From DB1 sp049323655 (lineage in GTDB: Bacteria; Desulfobacterota; Desulfobulbia; Desulfobulbales; SURF-16), in the NCBI GenBank assembly GCA_049323655.1, contig JBMONO010000034.1, forward strand, positions 124,001-188,000: a stretch of 64,000 nt of DNA, given 5' to 3'. How positions within the stretch are numbered: the stretch's first letter is position 1; each line of letters begins with the position of its first letter. Below the pieces are notes generated by a model. It did no database searches, was not told the DNA's origin, and worked only from the letters and a program-made list of their open reading frames with translations. Positions 16,114 to 24,681 of this stretch are shown piece after piece. Both the position numbers and the translations under genes were made by a program.

Positions 16114-16923
16114 GTGAATCTCCTTTATGCCGCCTTTCTCGGCATCCTCCAGGGTGCCACGGAATTTCTGCCGGTATCGAGCTCCGGTCATCTGGCCCTG
16201 GCCGAGGCCTTTTTTCAGATTGAAGAGGCGGGGTTGCCTTTTGACGTTGCCCTGCACATGGGAACCCTGATCGCGATCCTTATCTATTTTCGCAAGGATT
16301 TTCGCGAACTGCTGTTCGCCTTTGTTTCGCGGACCGACGACGCGGAAACATGCCGCCAGCGGCGGATGTGCTGGTATATCGCCTTGGGCACTTTGCCGGC
16401 GGTGGCAGCCGGTCTGCTCCTCGAGCATGCTGCCGAACACTATCTGCGCGGGCCGGCCACTGTCGCCTTTTCCCTGTCCGGTGCCGGTTTTTTTCTCTGG
16501 CTGGCGGAAAAAAAGGGGAGCAAAAGCCGAAATTTTGCGGCCATCACCCTGCGTGATGCCCTTCTTATCGGCTTCTGTCAGGCTTTTGCCCTGATTCCCG
16601 GTGTTTCGCGCAGCGGCAGCACCATCACCGCCGGGCTTTTTCTCGGACTGAGCCGCTCAGCCAGCGCCCGGTTTTCCTTTTTATTGTCCGCGCCGATTAT
16701 CTTCGGGGCCGGGGTCTACAAAATTCCCAAAATTCTTGGCCAGGGGCTTGACCGCAACGAAATTCTTTTTTATCTATCGGGTTTTTTTGCTGCAGCACTC
16801 TCCGGATACGCCGTCATTGCCCTGCTCATGCGTTTTGTCCGTACCCGCAGTCTGGCCGTTTTTGCCTATTACCGTTTCGCCTTGTCAGCAGTGGTGGTGG
16901 TCGCCCTGCTGCTTGGTTGCTGA
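16114..16923 (+). CDS. uppP: undecaprenyl-diphosphatase UppP (BacA)
   Basis: 269 residues, multi-spanning membrane protein with both active-site motifs of the family: TEFLPVSSSGHLALAE near the N-terminus (about 18-33) and PGVSRSGSTITAGLFLG (about 160-176). It dephosphorylates undecaprenyl diphosphate at the periplasmic face to recycle the lipid carrier of cell wall and polysaccharide synthesis. GTG 16114 follows GAGGGTC and starts right at the first helix. Confidence 0.95.
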   Translation: MNLLYAAFLGILQGATEFLPVSSSGHLALAEAFFQIEEAGLPFDVALHMGTLIAILIYFRKDFRELLFAFVSRTDDAETCRQRRMCWYIALGTLPAVAAGLLLEHAAEHYLRGPATVAFSLSGAGFFLWLAEKKGSKSRNFAAITLRDALLIGFCQAFALIPGVSRSGSTITAGLFLGLSRSASARFSFLLSAPIIFGAGVYKIPKILGQGLDRNEILFYLSGFFAAALSGYAVIALLMRFVRTRSLAVFAYYRFALSAVVVVALLLGC

Positions 16924-16999
16924 ATGGGCAATGTTCGCCGACGTCGCGAACCACTTGCGCGATGCCGGCTCCATTTCACTCTGACACCAGGTATCTGAC

Positions 17000-17689
17000 G
17001 TGGAAGCACACCATCTCCCCGAGTCGGCGCAGGCCGCCTTGAAAAGAATCAGAAAACAGTACAAAGTCGGTTTTGAGCCCCTGCGGATCAGGGATATCGA
17101 GCTCCATATTCTCCAGGTGACCGACCTCGAACATCTGCTCGCCGGTCGCGATCCCTTTGCCGATGTTGCCAGCTTCCCCTTCTGGGTGAAACTGTGGGAG
17201 GCCTCGTTGATGCTGGCCGATATCATGGCCACCATCCCCGCCGAACCTGGGCAGCGGGTGCTCGAGCTGGGCGCCGGCCTGGCCGCCCCCGGTCTCGTAG
17301 CCGCGGCCCGCGGTTACCAGGTCACCTTGAGCGATTACGAACCCCATATCCTTGATTTTCAAAGGGTCAGTGCGGCGGCAAGTGGTCTCGCCGGCGTTGA
17401 GTTTCGTATCATCGACTGGAAAAACCCCCCGCAACTCGAACCCTTTGATATCATCCTCGGCGCCGAGATCCTTTTCCGTGCTGAGTTCTTCCAGCCTCTG
17501 CTCACCGTCTTTGACCGCTATCTCGCCCCCGAGGGAACCATTTACATCGCCCATGACGTCCGGCGCAAGAGTGTGCCGCAATTTCTCGAACTGGCGCAAA
17601 AGAACTATCAAATCGCCGTTTCCGCCCGCAAGATGACCACTGGCGACGGTGAGCTGACCATCCTCGTCAATCGATTACGGAAAAAATAA
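17000..17689 (+). CDS. class I SAM methyltransferase, METTL21/NNMT-like
   Basis: 229 residues. The segment FWVKLWEASLMLADIM followed by VLELGAGLAAPGLVAAARG and LSDYEP is the arrangement of the small lysine/nicotinamide-type methyltransferase group (METTL21, ETFB-KMT, NNT1), where E/D in LELGAG and D in SDYE bind S-adenosylmethionine. A protein lysine methyltransferase role is most likely but the target cannot be told. It begins at GTG 17000 and is followed after 7 bp by an FmdB-like gene. Confidence 0.8.
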   Translation: MEAHHLPESAQAALKRIRKQYKVGFEPLRIRDIELHILQVTDLEHLLAGRDPFADVASFPFWVKLWEASLMLADIMATIPAEPGQRVLELGAGLAAPGLVAAARGYQVTLSDYEPHILDFQRVSAAASGLAGVEFRIIDWKNPPQLEPFDIILGAEILFRAEFFQPLLTVFDRYLAPEGTIYIAHDVRRKSVPQFLELAQKNYQIAVSARKMTTGDGELTILVNRLRKK

Positions 17690-17696
17690 CGTCACC

Positions 17697-18011
17697 ATGC
17701 CGCTTTACGAGTATGAACATATCGAGGAAAAATGTAGTCTTGGTCTTCGTTTCGAGTTGACCCAGTCGTTGTCCAGCCCACGGCTGACCGTCTGCCCGCA
17801 GTGCGGGGCGCCGGTCCGGCGCCTTATCTCCCTGTGCTCGGTCAGCACGCCGAAGACCAACAGCGACCTGAAAAATCTCGGCTTCACCAAGCTGGTCCGT
17901 CGTGACGACGGTGTCTATGAAAATGTCACCGCCACCGGCAAGGAGAGTAAAATCTGGGACGCGTGCAAGCCGGAGACCATGCCGGATCTGCGTTCCAAGA
18001 TCCGTGACTGA
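17697..18011 (+). CDS. FmdB-like zinc-ribbon protein
   Basis: 104 residues. The N-terminus MPLYEYEH and the second knuckle VCPQCGAPVRRLIS are those of FmdB/CxxC zinc-ribbon proteins. The first knuckle is changed: the expected C-x-x-C is EHIEEKC, so a histidine (residue 8) and one cysteine (residue 13) would have to replace two cysteines. The C-terminal half is a longer basic/acidic region without known motif. Close to the methyltransferase gene upstream. Confidence 0.75.
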   Translation: MPLYEYEHIEEKCSLGLRFELTQSLSSPRLTVCPQCGAPVRRLISLCSVSTPKTNSDLKNLGFTKLVRRDDGVYENVTATGKESKIWDACKPETMPDLRSKIRD

Positions 18012-18013
18012 AA

Positions 18014-18179
18014 TGATGATGGTTTCGCAAAAACGGAAAATTAACCACAGAGATCACTGCACGCCAAGAGGTAACTGTTTGTAATTTATAAAGTTTTTTT
18101 TATGCTCTCTCTGTTTTCTGTGGTAAAAAAGACCTTTTACGATTGTCGGAATCGTAAAAAGCCGCCATTCCGACAAAAG
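18014..18179 (+). repeat. family A copy 2 joined to a truncated family B end
   Basis: ATTAACCACAGAGATCACTG ... TTTTCTGTGG and GACCTTTTACG form the family A part (to about 18141); it continues into GATTGTCGGAATCGTAAAAAGC...CATTCCGAC, the inverted core of family B. It lies between the FmdB-like gene and a methyltransferase gene. Confidence 0.8.
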
Positions 18180-18192
18180 ATGGAGATCTGCC

Positions 18193-19002
18193 ATGCGCCT
18201 TGACGACATCGACTGGAATGCCATGTGGCAGGAGGCGCGGCAGCGCAAAAGCTGGAAAAAAAAGAACAGCGCCGACTGGGATCGGCGGGCGGCGGGCTTT
18301 GCCCGGCGCAACATCGATTCGGACTATGCCGCGGCCTTTCTCTCCCTGCTGCGGCCTGAACCTGACTGGCGGATCCTCGATGTCGGCTGTGGCCCCGGCA
18401 CCCTGGCCCTGCCCTTGGCGCGGCGGGTCCGCGAGGTGACGGCCCTGGACTTCTCCGCCGCCATGCTGGAGGAACTGGGCAACAGGGCCGCGGCGGAAAA
18501 CATCGGTTCCATCCGGATGGTACAGGGAAGCTGGACCGATGACTGGCAGGCGCTTGCCATCCCACCCCACGAAGTAGTCATCAGTTCCCGCTCCCTTGCC
18601 GTGTCCGATCTGGGCGCGGCCCTGGAAAAACTTGACCGCTGGGCCACAATCAGGGTCGTTGTCGCCGATCGGGTCGGCAGCGGCCCCTTTGATCCGGAGC
18701 TGTTCGCAGCCGTCGGCCGCCCCTTTGATCCCGGGCCCGACTATATTTACACAGTCAATCTCTTGTACCGGATGGGGATTCATCCTACAATCAACTATAT
18801 CGCAATGAATCCGATCCGTCTTTTCAGCGACCGGAACCAGGCCCTGGCCAGCTGCCGCTGGATGATTGATGATTTGAGCGCGGACGAGGAAAAAAAACTG
18901 AGCCACTATCTCGATGAGCGGCTGGAGCCCGACCCGGCGGGGATGTGGCGGCTGACCCGCAGCACGCCGGTGAAGTGGGCTGTGATTTCCTGGGAAAAAT
19001 AG
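18193..19002 (+). CDS. class I SAM-dependent methyltransferase
   Basis: 269 residues. Motif I is ILDVGCGPGTLALPLA (about residues 59-74), motif post-I is VTALDFS and the core Rossmann fold follows (VVISSRSLAV). A basic N-terminal stretch (about 15-40, RQRKSWKKKNSADWDRRAAGFARR) precedes the domain. Substrate unknown; similar proteins occur beside corrinoid or thiol-metabolism genes but nothing here supports one choice. ATG 18193 follows GGAGATCT. TrkA starts 10 bp after its stop. Confidence 0.82.
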   Translation: MRLDDIDWNAMWQEARQRKSWKKKNSADWDRRAAGFARRNIDSDYAAAFLSLLRPEPDWRILDVGCGPGTLALPLARRVREVTALDFSAAMLEELGNRAAAENIGSIRMVQGSWTDDWQALAIPPHEVVISSRSLAVSDLGAALEKLDRWATIRVVVADRVGSGPFDPELFAAVGRPFDPGPDYIYTVNLLYRMGIHPTINYIAMNPIRLFSDRNQALASCRWMIDDLSADEEKKLSHYLDERLEPDPAGMWRLTRSTPVKWAVISWEK

Positions 19003-19012
19003 GACGACTGCC

Positions 19013-20359
19013 ATGCGGATCATGATCGTCGGTGCCGGACAGGTCGGCCACTATCTCTGCGAAAAACTCTCGGTCGAAGGCCAGGAGGTGGTGCTGGTTG
19101 ACAGTGACGAAAACAAGTTGCGCAAACTCGAACGGGATCTCAATATCCTGCCCATGCGGGGCAGCGGTGCGTCAGCCCGGGTCCTCGAAGAGGCGGGGAT
19201 CAAACAGACCGATCTTTTCATTGCCGTCACCGACAGTGACGAGGTCAATCTCATCGCCTGCATCCTCTCCAAGCAGTACAATGTCAAACGCCGCATCGCC
19301 CGGGTGCGCAACGAGGATTTTTACACCTCCGGCGAGGCGCTGAATGAAAAGGCGCTCGGCATCGACTTGCTCATCAGTCCTGATATCGCCATGGCGGACG
19401 AGATCATGACCCTCAGCCAGCTCTCCAACGCCTTTGCCGTGGCCGAATTTGCCGGCGGCCAGGTTGAACTGCTCGGCTACGAGGTCTACAAGGGCAACCC
19501 GATGATCGGCGTTACCCTGCATCAGATGCAGGCCGCGAAAAAGCGCCACACCTTCATCATCGTCGCCATCATCCGCGATGGGGAAACCATCATCCCGCGC
19601 GGCGACGATCGCCTGGCTTCCGGCGACAGGATTTTTCTCGTTGCCCGGAAAAAGGACATCCATGAGGTGGAGGCCCTTTTTCATTTCACCAGTCGGGCGC
19701 CGAAAAGGGTCTTTATCATCGGCGGTGGCACCATTGGCTTTCAGGTGGCGAAAAGGATGGAGCGTAAGAAGGTGCGGGTCAGCGTGGTGGACCGTGATCC
19801 GAAACGGTGCGAGTTTCTCACCGAACAGCTGGCCCACTCCGTGATCCTTAACTTCGACGGTCTGGATTCCCACGAATTGCTGCAGGAGGGTATCGATCAG
19901 GCCGACCTGGTCATTGCCGCAACCCACAGCGACACCACCAACATCCTCTCCAGTCTGCTGGCCAAGCATCACGGCGTGCGCAAATGCATCACCAAGATCA
20001 CCCGGCCCGACTTTCTTCCCCTGCTGGGCAAGCTCGGCATCGACGCGCCCCTGAGTCCGCGGCTGGTGGCGGCAAATATGATCCTTCGTTTTGTCCGCGG
20101 CTCCGGCAATATCGTCGCCGTTGCCACCCTGCTCGGCAGTGACGCCGAGGTCATGGAGCTGCATGTCGGACCTGATGCAAAATTCATCGGCCAGGCCCTC
20201 AAGGAAATGAAGTTCCCGCAGAATGCGGTACTCGGCGCCGTGGTGCGTAAGGGCCGGGTTATCATTCCATCCGGTGAGACGACCCTGGAGGAAGGAGATA
20301 ATCTGGTGGTCTTTTTCACCAGGGAGGCCCTTGCCCGGGTCGAAGAGTTTTTCCGGTAA
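19013..20359 (+). CDS. trkA: Trk potassium uptake regulatory subunit TrkA
   Basis: 448 residues, the length of the full duplicated TrkA. Two RCK_N Rossmann domains start MIVGAGQVGHYL and VFIIGGGTIGFQVA, each followed by an acidic strand end (LVDSDE, VVDRDP) that binds NAD(H) or ATP, and each is followed by an RCK_C domain (about 135-215 and 365-445). The protein forms the cytoplasmic gating ring of TrkH, encoded 51 bp downstream. Potassium uptake and turgor control. Confidence 0.96.
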   Translation: MRIMIVGAGQVGHYLCEKLSVEGQEVVLVDSDENKLRKLERDLNILPMRGSGASARVLEEAGIKQTDLFIAVTDSDEVNLIACILSKQYNVKRRIARVRNEDFYTSGEALNEKALGIDLLISPDIAMADEIMTLSQLSNAFAVAEFAGGQVELLGYEVYKGNPMIGVTLHQMQAAKKRHTFIIVAIIRDGETIIPRGDDRLASGDRIFLVARKKDIHEVEALFHFTSRAPKRVFIIGGGTIGFQVAKRMERKKVRVSVVDRDPKRCEFLTEQLAHSVILNFDGLDSHELLQEGIDQADLVIAATHSDTTNILSSLLAKHHGVRKCITKITRPDFLPLLGKLGIDAPLSPRLVAANMILRFVRGSGNIVAVATLLGSDAEVMELHVGPDAKFIGQALKEMKFPQNAVLGAVVRKGRVIIPSGETTLEEGDNLVVFFTREALARVEEFFR

Positions 20360-20410
20360 CCTGCTTCTGCCGGCGGCCACCTTTCCTTAAACAGCGAAAA
20401 ATAAAAAACC

Positions 20411-21937
20411 ATGCGGACCGGCGGTGTTCTCAATATACTCGGCAAACTGCTGATTCTGATCTCCCTCTTTCTCCTGACGCCGATTCCGTTCAGCTTTGTC
20501 TTTCAGGACGGCATGGTCCCGGTTTTTCTCCTCTGCGCCCTGATCGGCGCGGGTCTCGGCGGCCTGATCGTAGCGATCTTCGTCCCGGAAAAGGATCTGG
20601 GCTATCGCGACGGCTTTGCCGTTGTCGTCCTGAGCTGGCTCGGGCTCGCCTTCCTCGGCTCGCTGCCCTATTATTTCTGCGGCGTCATGCCCGCCTATGT
20701 CGATTGTTTTTTCGAGTCCATGTCAGGCTTCACCACCACCGGCTCAACCATTCTGTCCGAGGTTGAAGTCCTGCCTGAAAGCATCCTTTTCTGGCGGGCA
20801 ACGACTCACTGGATAGGGGGGATGGGCATTATCGTCCTTTCGCTGGCCATTCTCCCCCTGCTCGGCGTCGGCGGCACCCAGCTTTTTCAGGCGGAGATGC
20901 CGGGGCCGACCAAGGACCGGCTGGCGCCGCGCATCCAGGATACCGCCCGCATCCTCTGGGCGGTCTATGTCCTCTTCACCCTGATCGAAATTCTGTTGCT
21001 GCTGCTCGGCGGCATGAGTTTTTTCAACGCCGTTTGCCACGCTTTCGCCACCCTGGCCACCGGCGGCTTCTCCACCCATACGGCAAGCGCTGCCTTTTAC
21101 TCCGCCTCCTCGATTCATTATGTGCTCATCGTCTTCATGTTTCTGGCCGGGGTCAACTTTTCCCTGCACCATAAGGTGCTGATGAGCGGCAGGCTCGCCG
21201 ATTACTGGGAGAACGAGGAGTTTCGCCTCTATCTGCTGCTCATCGGACTTACCACTGGCATCATCCTGGCCGCCAACCTGGCCGCCGATATCCATGAAGA
21301 CGTGCTGCTCGGCTTCCGCGATGTCCTCTTTCAGGTGGTCTCCATCCAGACCACCACCGGTTTCGGTAGCGCGGATTTTGACCAGTGGCCGCCGGTTTGC
21401 AAGGTGTTGCTGGTATCGCTGATGTTCGTCGGCGGCTGCGCCGGTTCAACCGGCGGCGGCATCAAGGTGGTGCGTATTCTCCTTTTTTTCAAGTACGCCC
21501 GGCTCCAGTTGCACAGCCTGGTCCATCCCCGCTCGGTCGGCACCATCAAACTCGGCAGCCAGAAGGTGCCCAAGGAGATCATGATCGCCATCCTCGGTTT
21601 TTTCGCCCTCTATATCAGCTTTTTCCTGTTGGCCAGCCTGGTGGTGACCGGGCTCGGCGTTGATCTGGTGACCGGGATGACCGCAGTGGTTGCCACCCTG
21701 AACAATATCGGTCCCGGCCTCAATAAGGTCGGGCCGGCCTGTAATTTCGGCTCGTTGCCGGCCCTCGCCAAATGGGTGCTCAGCTTCTGCATGCTGGCCG
21801 GACGTCTGGAACTCTATGCCGTTGTCGTGCTGCTTTCTCCGGATTTCTGGAAGATGGCCCGTAAACCGCGGCTGCGCTGGCGCGTGGCGGCCGGCAAACC
21901 CGGCGCAGGAACGTCGTGCGAAGAAAGATGCCGATGA
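20411..21937 (+). CDS. trkH: Trk potassium channel subunit TrkH
   Basis: 508 residues, about 10-12 membrane helices with four selectivity-filter-type loops rich in T-T-G: SGFTTTGST (about 108-116), ATGGFSTH, TTTGFGSADF and the last NNIGPG. ATG 20411 follows a short AT-rich gap after trkA. It forms the potassium-conducting pore gated by TrkA. The C-terminus carries a short basic tail. Confidence 0.95.
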   Translation: MRTGGVLNILGKLLILISLFLLTPIPFSFVFQDGMVPVFLLCALIGAGLGGLIVAIFVPEKDLGYRDGFAVVVLSWLGLAFLGSLPYYFCGVMPAYVDCFFESMSGFTTTGSTILSEVEVLPESILFWRATTHWIGGMGIIVLSLAILPLLGVGGTQLFQAEMPGPTKDRLAPRIQDTARILWAVYVLFTLIEILLLLLGGMSFFNAVCHAFATLATGGFSTHTASAAFYSASSIHYVLIVFMFLAGVNFSLHHKVLMSGRLADYWENEEFRLYLLLIGLTTGIILAANLAADIHEDVLLGFRDVLFQVVSIQTTTGFGSADFDQWPPVCKVLLVSLMFVGGCAGSTGGGIKVVRILLFFKYARLQLHSLVHPRSVGTIKLGSQKVPKEIMIAILGFFALYISFFLLASLVVTGLGVDLVTGMTAVVATLNNIGPGLNKVGPACNFGSLPALAKWVLSFCMLAGRLELYAVVVLLSPDFWKMARKPRLRWRVAAGKPGAGTSCEERCR

Positions 21938-21961
21938 TGAATCCGACCAAGAGGAGTCTCT

Positions 21962-23827
21962 ATGAACAATTATGACGTCATCGTCATCGGCGCCGGCCAT
22001 GCCGGCTGTGAGGCGGCCTTGGCTGCGGCCCGGATGGGTTGCCGCACCGCTGTGCTCGTCATCAACGCCGATACCATCGGCGCCATGTCCTGCAATCCTG
22101 CCATCGGCGGTCTCGCCAAGGGCCATTTGGTCAAGGAGATCGACGCCCTGGGCGGCGAGATGGCAAAAAATATCGATGCCACTGCCATCCAGTTCCGCCG
22201 GCTCAATACCAGCAAGGGACCGGCGGTCTGGTCCTCCCGGGCCCAGGCCGATCGGCTCCTCTACCGGCTGCGGATGAAAAAGGTGCTGGAAAACCAGCAA
22301 AACCTTGATATCAGGCAGGCCTTTGCCGATCGTCTGCTGGTGGCAAACGGCCGAATCTGCGGGGTAGTTACCTCGCTGGAGGAGACTCTGACCTGCCGGG
22401 CGGTGGTCATAGCCACCGGCACCTTTTTGAACGGCCTGATCCACATCGGCCTCAAATCCTTTCCGGCCGGCCGCCAGGGTGACGCCCCATCCGTCTCGCT
22501 GGCGCACAGTCTGGCGGAAATCGGTTTTGCCATGGGCCGCATGAAAACCGGCACCACCCCGCGTCTGGACGGCACCACCATCAACTATGAGGGGCTTGAA
22601 CCGCAGGAAAGCGACGATCCGCCCACTTTCTTCTCCTATTCCTCCGCCGGCCATCCGCCGCTGCCGCAGCGGCCCTGCCATATCACCTACACCAACGAGA
22701 AAACCCATGCCCTCATCCGGGCCGGTACCGACCGTTCCCCCATGTATACCGGCATTATCGAGGGGGTGGGGGCGCGGTACTGCCCCTCCATTGAGGACAA
22801 GGTGATGCGCTTCCCGGATAAGCCCCGTCATCAGATCTTTCTCGAACCGGAAGGAATCGACACGGTGGAGGTGTACCCGAACGGCATCCCCACCAGTCTG
22901 CCGGTGGATGTGCAGCTTGCCATGCTGCACAGTATCAAGGGACTGGAGCAGGTGAAGATGATCCGGCCCGGTTATGCCATTGAATACGACTATGTCGATC
23001 CCCTCGAACTCCACCCGTCGCTGGAGACCAAACGGGTTGCCGGTCTCTTTCTCGCCGGCCAGATCAACGGCACCTCAGGCTACGAGGAGGCGGCGGCCCA
23101 GGGTCTGGTGGCCGGCATCAACGCCGTCAATTGTTGTCGGGGAGTGGAACCCCTCGTTCTCGACCGCTCCCAGGCCTACATCGGGGTGCTGATCGACGAT
23201 CTCGTCACCCGCGGCACCCGCGAGCCGTACCGCCTGTTCACCTCCCGGGCCGAATACCGCCTGCTGCTGCGGGAGGACAACGCCGATCTCCGACTGCGCG
23301 ACATCGGGTATGCGCTTGGCCTGGTCGATGAGGGGACCTACGGCGCCTTCTGTCGCAAGCGAACGGCCATCGACACGGCTTTCTCCTGGCTCACCGCCAC
23401 CAGGGTCAAGCCCGGCGCGGAGGTTAACCGGCGACTGGCGGAGGGGGGGCAGGCGCCATTGAAGCAGATGGTCTCCATGGCCGACCTGCTGCGGCGGCCG
23501 GAGCTTTCCCTGGCGGATCTTGAGGGGATCACCGGCATGGCGATCGAGGTTGACCCTGCCGTCGCCATCGAGGTGCAGCTCCAGATTAAATACGAGGGCT
23601 ATATCCGACGGCAGCTGGAGCAGGTGGAACGGTTCCGGAAGCTGGAAAACATCACCCTGCCGGAGGATATGGACTATACCGGCCTGCCGGGGCTCTCCAA
23701 CGAGGTGGTGGAGAAACTCAACCGGATCAAACCGCGATCACTCGGGCAGGCATCGCGCATCTCCGGCATCACCCCGGCCGCCATCTCCGTCTTGCAGGTA
23801 CACCTGAAAAAAGAGGGCCTGCTGTAG
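21962..23827 (+). CDS. mnmG: tRNA uridine-5-carboxymethylaminomethyl modification enzyme MnmG
   Basis: 621 residues, full length. The FAD-binding motif VIVIGAGHAGCEAALAAARMG opens the protein and the family signatures CNPAIGGLAKGHLVKEIDALGG and GLFLAGQINGTSGYEEAAAQG are intact. With MnmE it modifies U34 of certain tRNAs. ATG 21962 follows GAGGAG. A 7-G tract occurs near 23444. mnmE and rsmG are not adjacent. Confidence 0.97.
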   Translation: MNNYDVIVIGAGHAGCEAALAAARMGCRTAVLVINADTIGAMSCNPAIGGLAKGHLVKEIDALGGEMAKNIDATAIQFRRLNTSKGPAVWSSRAQADRLLYRLRMKKVLENQQNLDIRQAFADRLLVANGRICGVVTSLEETLTCRAVVIATGTFLNGLIHIGLKSFPAGRQGDAPSVSLAHSLAEIGFAMGRMKTGTTPRLDGTTINYEGLEPQESDDPPTFFSYSSAGHPPLPQRPCHITYTNEKTHALIRAGTDRSPMYTGIIEGVGARYCPSIEDKVMRFPDKPRHQIFLEPEGIDTVEVYPNGIPTSLPVDVQLAMLHSIKGLEQVKMIRPGYAIEYDYVDPLELHPSLETKRVAGLFLAGQINGTSGYEEAAAQGLVAGINAVNCCRGVEPLVLDRSQAYIGVLIDDLVTRGTREPYRLFTSRAEYRLLLREDNADLRLRDIGYALGLVDEGTYGAFCRKRTAIDTAFSWLTATRVKPGAEVNRRLAEGGQAPLKQMVSMADLLRRPELSLADLEGITGMAIEVDPAVAIEVQLQIKYEGYIRRQLEQVERFRKLENITLPEDMDYTGLPGLSNEVVEKLNRIKPRSLGQASRISGITPAAISVLQVHLKKEGLL

Positions 23828-24235
23828 ACGGCTGTCGACATTTTTGTCGAGGGGAGCGGGAAATGTCGAAGTGGCGGGCGGGGTGGCCGGCGAGATCCAC
23901 TGAAACACCATCACTCCGGCCTCTCCCTGGTTGTGGCGTGAATTTTGCTGTAATATGCCGGTAAAGATCATAGGAAGCGCGAAGACAGGAGTCAGCAGGC
24001 AGAATTTGGCGAGGATTGGGGATAGTTGCGGAAAAAAATGAAAAATTAATCACAGAGACCACAGAGCTTGCTCTGGTAACTTGCTGTAATTCAAGATGTT
24101 TTCTCTGTGTTCTCAGTGCGCTCCGTGGTAAAAAAAGACTTTTTACGGGGGCGTCATTGATTTGATGCCGTTTGCTTCTGGCTCTTGACTGCTCTCAGGA
24201 AACAAACTCATATTGCCACAACCCGGAAACGTGAA
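23828..24235. other. non-coding gap after mnmG, mostly repeat
   Basis: 408 bp. A small hairpin GTCGAC-ATTTTT-GTCGAG lies at about 23835-23852 right after mnmG. The middle holds no recognised gene. The right part (24025-24158) is a family A repeat. Confidence 0.6.
24025..24158 (+). repeat. intergenic repeat family A, copy 3
   Basis: TTAATCACAGAGACCACAG ... GTGCGCTCCGTGG then AAAAAAAGACTTTTTACG; arm-to-arm complementarity around an AT-rich centre (TTGCTGTAATTCAAGATG). Confidence 0.85.
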
Positions 24236-24670
24236 ATGAAACCGTGGATTTTTGTCATCCTCAGCCTGCTCATGCTGCCGACCGGCGCGATCGGGGCGGA
24301 ATTTTTCCTGCGCGGTCGGGTGATTGCCATCGACCGTCAGCAGGGGGAGATAACCGTCCGTCCCTTGCCGTGCCGGCAATGCCTGCCGGGCGGGATGGAT
24401 GCCCGGATCATTGAGCCGCCCCTGGCGGCCGGTGCGGGCGATGGGCAGACCTGGCGAGTGAGCACGGATTTCATCCCGCCCTGCGTGGTGCCTGACGCTG
24501 TGGTCCATATCTGGAGTGAAGCCGCACCGGACAACGACAACCGCCTGACCGCAACGCGGATCACCGGTCCGGGCTGGCGTCACGACGAGGACTCCACCGG
24601 CGTCCGCTCCCGAATCCGCAAACGCTGCCTGATGCGGCAGGACCACCATCCGCCGCCCGGAGTCGAATAG
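24236..24670 (+). CDS. exported protein of unknown function
   Basis: 144 residues. Signal peptide (MKPWIFVILSLLMLPTGAIGA) and a small OB- or barrel-like domain (FFLRGRVIAIDRQQGEITVRP) with cysteines in a CRQCLPG motif near residue 45 and another at PPCV near 82. It lies two bases before a histidine kinase gene, so it may be a periplasmic partner of that sensor, a redox- or metal-related role being suggested by the CxxC. I do not recognise the family. Confidence 0.7.
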   Translation: MKPWIFVILSLLMLPTGAIGAEFFLRGRVIAIDRQQGEITVRPLPCRQCLPGGMDARIIEPPLAAGAGDGQTWRVSTDFIPPCVVPDAVVHIWSEAAPDNDNRLTATRITGPGWRHDEDSTGVRSRIRKRCLMRQDHHPPPGVE

Positions 24671-24681
24671 TCGTGCCGGCC

